Shown here in pieces: positions 59,151-64,000 of a DNA stretch of 64,000 nt. The first letter of the stretch is position 1. Every line of letters starts with the position of its first letter. A program made the position numbers and the translations under genes. Source of the DNA: Anaerolineales bacterium. GTDB taxonomy: Bacteria; Chloroflexota; Anaerolineae; JAAEKA01. Location: assembly GCA_020634615.1 (NCBI GenBank), contig JACKBI010000006.1, positions 62,001 to 126,000 of the forward strand. The letters run 5' to 3'. The notes beneath the pieces were generated by a model that searched no databases, was not told where the DNA came from, and saw only the letters and a list, made by a program, of their open reading frames with translations.

Positions 59151-61037
59151 ATGAACTGTCCAACCTGCAACGCCGCCAATCCCAGTGGCGCCAGATTTTG
59201 CAACAACTGCGGCACGCGGCTGCCGACCGGCTGCCCCAACTGCGGGCACGTCAACCAGCCGGGTTCGAAGTTCTGCAACAACTGCGGCTTCAAGCTGGAC
59301 GCCGCCGGCGCGCCGGCCGCTGATGTGTCGCCGGCCAGTCCTCTGGACCGCTACCTGCCGCCGGAGCTGCGTGCCAAGCTGGAAGCAGCCCGCAGCACGC
59401 GCGCCGGGGCGGATGAACGGCGTATCGTCACCATCCTGTTCTGCGACGTGAAGGGTTCCACCGCGGCCGCCAGCCAGCTCGATCCCGAAGAGTGGGCTGA
59501 GATCATCAACGGCGCGTTCGAACACATGATCGCGCCGATCTATCGCTACGAGGGTACGGTGGCGCGGCTGATGGGCGACGGCATTCTGGCCTTTTTCGGC
59601 GCACCGATTGCGCATGAAGACGACCCGCAACGGGCCGCGCTGGCCGGTCTGGAGATCGTTCAGGGGATCGCGGACTACTGCGTTCTGGTTCAGCGCCGCT
59701 GGGGGCTGCCGCTGGAAGTGCGCGTCGGCATCAACACCGGGCTGGTGCTCGTGGGCGAGGTCGGCTCCGACATGCGCACCGAGTACACGGCGCTGGGCGA
59801 TGCCATCAACATCGCCGCCCGCATGGAGCAGACGGCCCAGCCCGGCACGGTGCAGGTCGCCGAGGACACCTGGCGGCTGGTCGCGCCCCTGTTCGAGTGG
59901 CAAGACCTGGGGACGCTGGACATCAAAGGCAAGGCGGAGCCGCTGCACACCTACCGCCCGCTGCGCCAGCGGGCGCGTCCGGGCCGGGTGCGCGGGCTCG
60001 AGTCGCACGGTATCGGCTCGCCGGTGGTGGGCAGAGCGCGGGAGATGGCGGCCCTGCGCCAGGCGCTGCATGCGCTGCAAGACGGCCGCGGCGGCGTGAT
60101 CAGCCTGATCGGCGAGGCCGGGCTGGGCAAGAGCCGCATGCTTGCGGAGGTGCGCGAGTCGATCGCCGGCGAGAGGCTGCGCTGGCGCGAGGCGCGCAGC
60201 CTCTCGTACAGCACCGCGATGCCCCATTTTCTCAGCATCGAAGCCTTGCGCGCTCTGATCGATGCGCCGCCTGACGCCGACGGCGAGACCACCGGTCGGG
60301 CGCTGCGGGCAGCACTGGGCAGCGCAGGCAGCGATCACTACCCAACCCTGGCGCACCTGCTGGGCGTTCCACTGGACGAAGACGAGACGATGATGGTGCG
60401 CTTCCTGGACGGTCCGGCGCTGCTGGCCCGTTACGTCGAAGCCTGCCGCGCGCTGCTTGTGACCCTGACAGAGGAGATGCCGGTCGCGCTGGTCTTCGAC
60501 GATCTGCACTGGGCTGATCCGTCCTCGGTGGAGCTGTGGCTGCAGGTGTTGTTGGTGGCGGTCGAGGCGCCCGTGCTTTTTCTCTTCGCCAGCCGCCCGG
60601 AGCGAGAGGCAGCCGGCTGGCGGCTCCTGGACCACGCCAGGGAGCTGCCCGGTCTGGGCGCGCTGGAGCTGCACCTGTCTCCCCTGACCGAGGCCGACAG
60701 CCTGCAGCTTGTCACCAACCTGCTTGAGATCGATGCGCTGCCCGAAGGGACACGGACCCGTATTCTGGCCAAAGCAGAGGGCAATCCGTTCTTCGTGGAA
60801 GAGGTGATTCGCATGCTGATCGACGAGGAACTGATCGTCCGTCGTGACGGGAACTGGACTGTCGCCCGCGAGATCGAGAGTCTTGACATCCCTGACACGC
60901 TGAACGGCGTGCTGGCCGCGCGCATCGACCGCCTGTCCGACGAGGCGCGCCACGTGCTGCAGATCGCCGCGGTCATCGGACGCCAGTTCTACACCAGGGT
61001 GCTTGAAAACGTGCTAACCGAGGAAGGGCTGGCATGA
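59151..61037 (+). CDS. Zinc-ribbon/class III cyclase/ATPase protein lacking TPRs (628 aa)
   Basis: Paralogue of the N-terminal half of the gene 8 bp upstream: two zinc ribbons (C3-C45 region), cyclase with FCDVKGST, ARLMGDGILAFFGAP and TEYTALGDAINIAARM, Walker A GEAGLGKS, Walker B VALVFDDLHWAD, and a conserved ATPase end HVLQIAAVIGRQFYTRVLENVL. It stops at TGA 61035-61037, exactly where the paralogue continues into the TPR half. That half follows in the next frame through an ATGA overlap. The arginine replacing the cyclase lysine is shared. A true split gene is favoured over an error (see the 61034 and 62827 entries). Confidence 0.9.
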   Translation: MNCPTCNAANPSGARFCNNCGTRLPTGCPNCGHVNQPGSKFCNNCGFKLDAAGAPAADVSPASPLDRYLPPELRAKLEAARSTRAGADERRIVTILFCDVKGSTAAASQLDPEEWAEIINGAFEHMIAPIYRYEGTVARLMGDGILAFFGAPIAHEDDPQRAALAGLEIVQGIADYCVLVQRRWGLPLEVRVGINTGLVLVGEVGSDMRTEYTALGDAINIAARMEQTAQPGTVQVAEDTWRLVAPLFEWQDLGTLDIKGKAEPLHTYRPLRQRARPGRVRGLESHGIGSPVVGRAREMAALRQALHALQDGRGGVISLIGEAGLGKSRMLAEVRESIAGERLRWREARSLSYSTAMPHFLSIEALRALIDAPPDADGETTGRALRAALGSAGSDHYPTLAHLLGVPLDEDETMMVRFLDGPALLARYVEACRALLVTLTEEMPVALVFDDLHWADPSSVELWLQVLLVAVEAPVLFLFASRPEREAAGWRLLDHARELPGLGALELHLSPLTEADSLQLVTNLLEIDALPEGTRTRILAKAEGNPFFVEEVIRMLIDEELIVRRDGNWTVAREIESLDIPDTLNGVLAARIDRLSDEARHVLQIAAVIGRQFYTRVLENVLTEEGLA

Positions 61038-62830
61038 GCCTGGACATCGCCCTCACATCTCTGGAGCGGGCGCAGATCGTCCGTCTGCTTGGTCCCGCGT
61101 TGGAAGCCGATCTCGGCACAGCCTATCGCTTCAAGCATTCGCTCACGCAGGACGCGGCCTATCGCTCGCTGTCACGGCGACAGCGCCAGCACGTGCATCG
61201 TCAGGTGGCCAGGTGCTACGAGGAGCTTTTTGCCGGGCGCCTCGACGAACACGCGGCGGTTCTGGCGCACCACTACGGCGCGGCCGGCGACGACGACAAG
61301 TTTCTGGAGTTCAGCCAGCGGGCCGGGGATGCCGCGCTGCGCGTTTATGCCACATCCGAGGCTGTGGCGCATTACGAGCGGGCCATCGAGGCCGCGCTGG
61401 CGATGTCTCCCCCGCCCGGCGAGCAGTTGATTCACCTTTACAATCAGCGCGGCCGGGCGATGGAGTTGGCCTCGCGCCAAGACGAAGCGCTGGCCGGCTA
61501 CGCAGAGATGGAACGGCAGGCACAGGCGCTTGGCCTGCACGCCATGGAGCTGGCCGCGATCATCTCCCAGGCGCTGCTGCGTTGCACCGCGACCGCGCTG
61601 TTCGACCCCGACGCGGGCTGGCTGTTGGTTGCCCAAGCATTGGAGCTGGCCGAGCGCCTGGGAGACCGGGCTGCGGAGGCCCGGATTCTCTGGGTGCGCT
61701 GCAACCTGAACCGGCTGTCGGGCAACCTCGACCCGGCGCTACAGGACGCTGAGGCGTCGCTGGCAATTGCCCGCGAGTTGGGGCTGCGCGAGCAGGTGGC
61801 TTACACGCTCAACGACATGGGCTATATCCTGCAGATGACGCGCGACCAGGCACGCGTCGTGGAGGTGAACAAAGAAGCGGCCGCATATTGGCGCGAGGCA
61901 GACAACCTGGCCATGCTGGCCGACAGCCTGGGCGGATCCGTGTGGAGCCAATACGCGCTGGGCAATCTCGACCAGGCGGTGGCTGCGTCCGACGAGGCCT
62001 ACGCCATCAGTGTGCGCATCGGCAATGAGTGGGGCCAGTCTTTCAGCCGCATGCTGGTGGGGATGGTTCACCTGGATCTAGGCAACCTCGGCCAGGCGCT
62101 GGCCGCCATGGACACGTCGTTGGAGAAAGCAGAGGAGTCCGGGTTTTCCATCCCGCGTGCCATGGTGCCGCCGCAGAAAGCACTGTTGTTGACGCTGCTG
62201 GGTGACTACGCCGGAGCACGGGCCGTGCTGCGTCCTGTACTTACCGGGGAAGCCGGCGCCTTGCCCGAGTCGATGGAGTTCGCGTTTGCGGCCTACATCG
62301 AGATCCTGCTGGCCGAGGGCAACGTGGAGGAAGCCAGCGAGTGGCTGGCTTCGTTCGACATGGACAGCTACGAGCAGGCCAATCTGGGCTTCATCGTGAT
62401 GGGCGTTGGCACCGTGATTCGCTATTTCCTTGCCACAGGTCAGGCGAAGCTGGCACTGGAAACCAGCGACTCGCACGTCGCCACATTGCGCGAGTTTGGC
62501 CTGCGGGCGGTATGGCCTGAAGGCTTGTTGCTGCAAGCGCGCGCCCTGGACGCGCTGGGGCGAACAGATGAGGCCGGTCGCAGCCTGGAGGAGGCGCGTC
62601 AGTCGGCCGAGACGCTGGGCAATCGGCGCGTCCTGTGGGAAATCCAGGCGGCGCTGGCAGAGCGTGCCAACGACCGCGACGAAGCGACGCGGCTGTGGCG
62701 GGAAGCTGACGCAGTCGTGGCCTATCTGGCCGACCGGGCGCCATCACCTGGGCTGCGTGCCAGCTTCCTGGTCCGCCCATCGGTGGAGCGCATCCGGTCG
62801 ATGGCCGCGGCGGGGGATCCCACCCAATGA
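61034..62830 (+). CDS. TPR sensor half, translationally coupled (598 aa)
   Basis: Soluble helical-repeat protein equivalent to the C-terminal half of the 1220-aa paralogue. It starts SLDIALTSLERAQIVRLL, then AYRFKHSLTQDAAYRSLSRRQRQHVHRQVARCYEELF (end of the ATPase-linked helical domain). About ten TPR-like units follow (e.g. AEARILWVRCNLNRLSGNLDPALQDAEASLAIARELG). No catalytic domain. The ATG overlaps the TGA of the cyclase-ATPase ORF (ATGA). The two chains may re-form the full-length protein non-covalently. Its own stop overlaps another ATG at 62827. Confidence 0.9.
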   Translation: MSLDIALTSLERAQIVRLLGPALEADLGTAYRFKHSLTQDAAYRSLSRRQRQHVHRQVARCYEELFAGRLDEHAAVLAHHYGAAGDDDKFLEFSQRAGDAALRVYATSEAVAHYERAIEAALAMSPPPGEQLIHLYNQRGRAMELASRQDEALAGYAEMERQAQALGLHAMELAAIISQALLRCTATALFDPDAGWLLVAQALELAERLGDRAAEARILWVRCNLNRLSGNLDPALQDAEASLAIARELGLREQVAYTLNDMGYILQMTRDQARVVEVNKEAAAYWREADNLAMLADSLGGSVWSQYALGNLDQAVAASDEAYAISVRIGNEWGQSFSRMLVGMVHLDLGNLGQALAAMDTSLEKAEESGFSIPRAMVPPQKALLLTLLGDYAGARAVLRPVLTGEAGALPESMEFAFAAYIEILLAEGNVEEASEWLASFDMDSYEQANLGFIVMGVGTVIRYFLATGQAKLALETSDSHVATLREFGLRAVWPEGLLLQARALDALGRTDEAGRSLEEARQSAETLGNRRVLWEIQAALAERANDRDEATRLWREADAVVAYLADRAPSPGLRASFLVRPSVERIRSMAAAGDPTQ

Positions 62831-64000
62831 TCGTGCAAACAGCGCTGGACCAGATGGTCAAGGCCCAGTTGTTGCGCCGGCAGAGCACAGCGGAGGACAC
62901 AAACCTGGGCGCAGGCTATGTGTTCAAGCACGCGCTCACCCAGGAGGCAGCCTACCGCTCCCTGCCGCACCGCCAGCGCTCGGTCGTCCATCGCCGCGTG
63001 GCCGAGTGCTATGAGCAGCTTTTCGCCGAGCGGCTGGACGAGCACGCCGCCATGCTGGCGTACCATTTCGCCGAAGCAGGCGACCAAACCAGGGCGCTGA
63101 GCTACAGCCTGCGCGCGGGCGACCACGCCATGGCGGTCTATGCCGTTGCCGAAGCGCTGCTGTATTTCGACCGCGCGCTGGCGCTTGTGGTGGCGGGCTG
63201 TCCGGCGATTGAGGAACAGTTACTGCACCTGTTCGGCCGGCGCGGCCGCGCGCTGGAGTTGGAGTCGCGCTTCGAAGATGCCGATGACAACTACGCGTTG
63301 ATGGAACGGTTTGCAGTTGACCGCTCGCAAGCCCGGCTCGAACTGGCCGCCGTGCTGGCACAGACGAAGCTGCGTTCGTTTGTCAATCAGCTCTTCGATC
63401 CGGTGGAAGGGAGGAAGCTGGCAGAGCGCGCCCTGGCGCTGGCCGAAACGCTGGGCGACCGCCGCAGCCAGGCCGAGATCTACTGGGACCTGATGAATCA
63501 GGCGCGCTTCAACGTCGGGCAGCAGGAGGAGGCCATCGCCGCGGGTGAACATGCCCTCGAGATCGCGCGCGCCATTGGCTGGCAGGAGCAGGTGGCGGCC
63601 ATTCTCAACGACATCGCCGATGTATTCGCCGATTCGGGACGGTTCGACGAAGGCAACGCCGCGCTGGAGGAAGCGCGCACGCTGTGGAGGGATCTGGGCA
63701 ATCAGCCGATGCTGGCCGACAACCTGAGCAACACCGGCGTCTGGCGAATCATGCAGGGCGATTTTCAGGGAGCGATTGTCTGCTTTGACGAGGCCCATGA
63801 GATCTCTACGCGCATCAAGAACGTCTGGGGGCAGGGCTACAGCCGCTCGGTTCGCGGCATTGCCTACTGGCAATTGGGCAGGTACGACCAGACCATCGAG
63901 GACTTCACGATCGGCTCTGCCCTGTCCGACGAGGCCGGGTTCTTGATCGGCCAGGTGTTGCCGCGCATCCAACTGGCATTTGTGTATCTGGAGTTGGGCT
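62827..64000 (+). CDS. Second coupled TPR sensor half, 3' truncated by window
   Basis: 391 codons read before the window ends; no stop is reached. It begins IVQTALDQMVKAQLLRRQST and then YVFKHALTQEAAYRSLPHRQRSVVHRRVAECYEQLFAERLDEHAAMLAYHF, the same domain boundary as the 61034 gene. TPR-like repeats follow (RSQAEIYWDLMNQARFNVGQQEEAIAAGEHALEIARAIGWQEQ and more). The start ATG overlaps the previous stop (ATGA). It has no cyclase-ATPase half of its own upstream. It may use the shared one at 59151 or be a remnant of a third paralogue. Confidence 0.88.
   Translation, partial: MIVQTALDQMVKAQLLRRQSTAEDTNLGAGYVFKHALTQEAAYRSLPHRQRSVVHRRVAECYEQLFAERLDEHAAMLAYHFAEAGDQTRALSYSLRAGDHAMAVYAVAEALLYFDRALALVVAGCPAIEEQLLHLFGRRGRALELESRFEDADDNYALMERFAVDRSQARLELAAVLAQTKLRSFVNQLFDPVEGRKLAERALALAETLGDRRSQAEIYWDLMNQARFNVGQQEEAIAAGEHALEIARAIGWQEQVAAILNDIADVFADSGRFDEGNAALEEARTLWRDLGNQPMLADNLSNTGVWRIMQGDFQGAIVCFDEAHEISTRIKNVWGQGYSRSVRGIAYWQLGRYDQTIEDFTIGSALSDEAGFLIGQVLPRIQLAFVYLELG

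Noticed and set aside
59064..60953. 629-aa minus-strand ORF opposite the second cyclase gene
   Set aside because: Shadow ORF caused by high GC; a similar one (55357-56961) lies opposite the first cyclase, in the same relative position.
61034..61037. Programmed -1 frameshift joining cyclase-ATPase and TPR halves
   Set aside because: No slippery heptamer or strong downstream structure is evident; the ATGA overlap fits termination-reinitiation better, and the same occurs at 62827.

Overview
The window is GC-rich bacterial chromosome with dense genes on both strands, frequent 3-4 nt stop/start overlaps, and many short dispersed intergenic repeats. The gene content (lipid-independent envelope genes, Rho, dodecin, a membrane pyrophosphatase, DegT/GT2/GT4 sugar genes, Thr/Pro-rich exported proteins, zinc-ribbon/cyclase/AAA/TPR giants) resembles environmental Chloroflexota of the Anaerolineae/Caldilineae type. 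That placement is an inference from overall character; no rRNA or other decisive marker is present. No phage, IS transposase or CRISPR array was seen.

Layout. 1-7.5 kb: the 3' part of an M3 oligoendopeptidase, a CLC-type channel with a TrkA-C domain, then a tight four-gene run (Na/Pi-type transporter, tandem UspA, glycerate 2-kinase, YihY). 7.5-20.6 kb: a structured 245-bp inverted-repeat element, ComEA-like and slipin genes (minus), a class A PBP, a propeller lipoprotein, LysM-M23 and rho (minus), Nudix, dodecin, GT4 and a phasin-like gene with a textbook promoter and a palindromic operator candidate. 20.6-32.5 kb: tRNA-Lys(UUU), GT2, DUF92, a PH-like membrane protein, ilvE, surE, an MFS transporter, a frameshifted PEP-synthase-like gene invaded by repeats, a DegT aminotransferase and a second GT2. 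32.7-41.7 kb: small membrane and hypothetical proteins, an M23-like protein, a fasciclin protein with a duplicated flanking domain, GDPD, a stand-alone ThrRS-editing-like domain, dipeptidase, RNase D and CorA. 42-49.5 kb: a K+-independent-type H+-PPase behind a structured leader with an intrinsic terminator, an HDAC-family deacetylase, ndk, rsfS, an O-antigen-ligase-like protein and two small hypothetical/lipoprotein genes.

49.8-64 kb is the most unusual part. A compact run encodes a response regulator fused to a thioredoxin-reductase-like flavoprotein without the CxxC, a histidine kinase carrying an N-terminal cyclic-nucleotide sensor and a C-terminal CoA-binding domain, DUF3307, a UBP-type zinc finger and a rhodanese. 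Immediately downstream are two zinc-ribbon/class III cyclase/ATPase proteins. The first is one 1220-aa chain with its TPR half. The second is split: a 628-aa cyclase-ATPase ORF is followed by two TPR ORFs, each starting at an ATGA overlap and at the same domain boundary, and the last runs off the window. A working model, not shown by sequence alone, is that cyclases supply a nucleotide signal read by the cNMP-binding kinase.

Expression signals. Several sigma70-like promoters (TTGACN-17-TANNNT, often with an extended TGn) can be placed. Some lie so close to the start codon that leaderless mRNAs are likely (rsfS, the ligase, Nudix). Rho has a roughly 420-nt untranslated leader. Repeat families sit between genes and in places form the 3' ends of coding regions.
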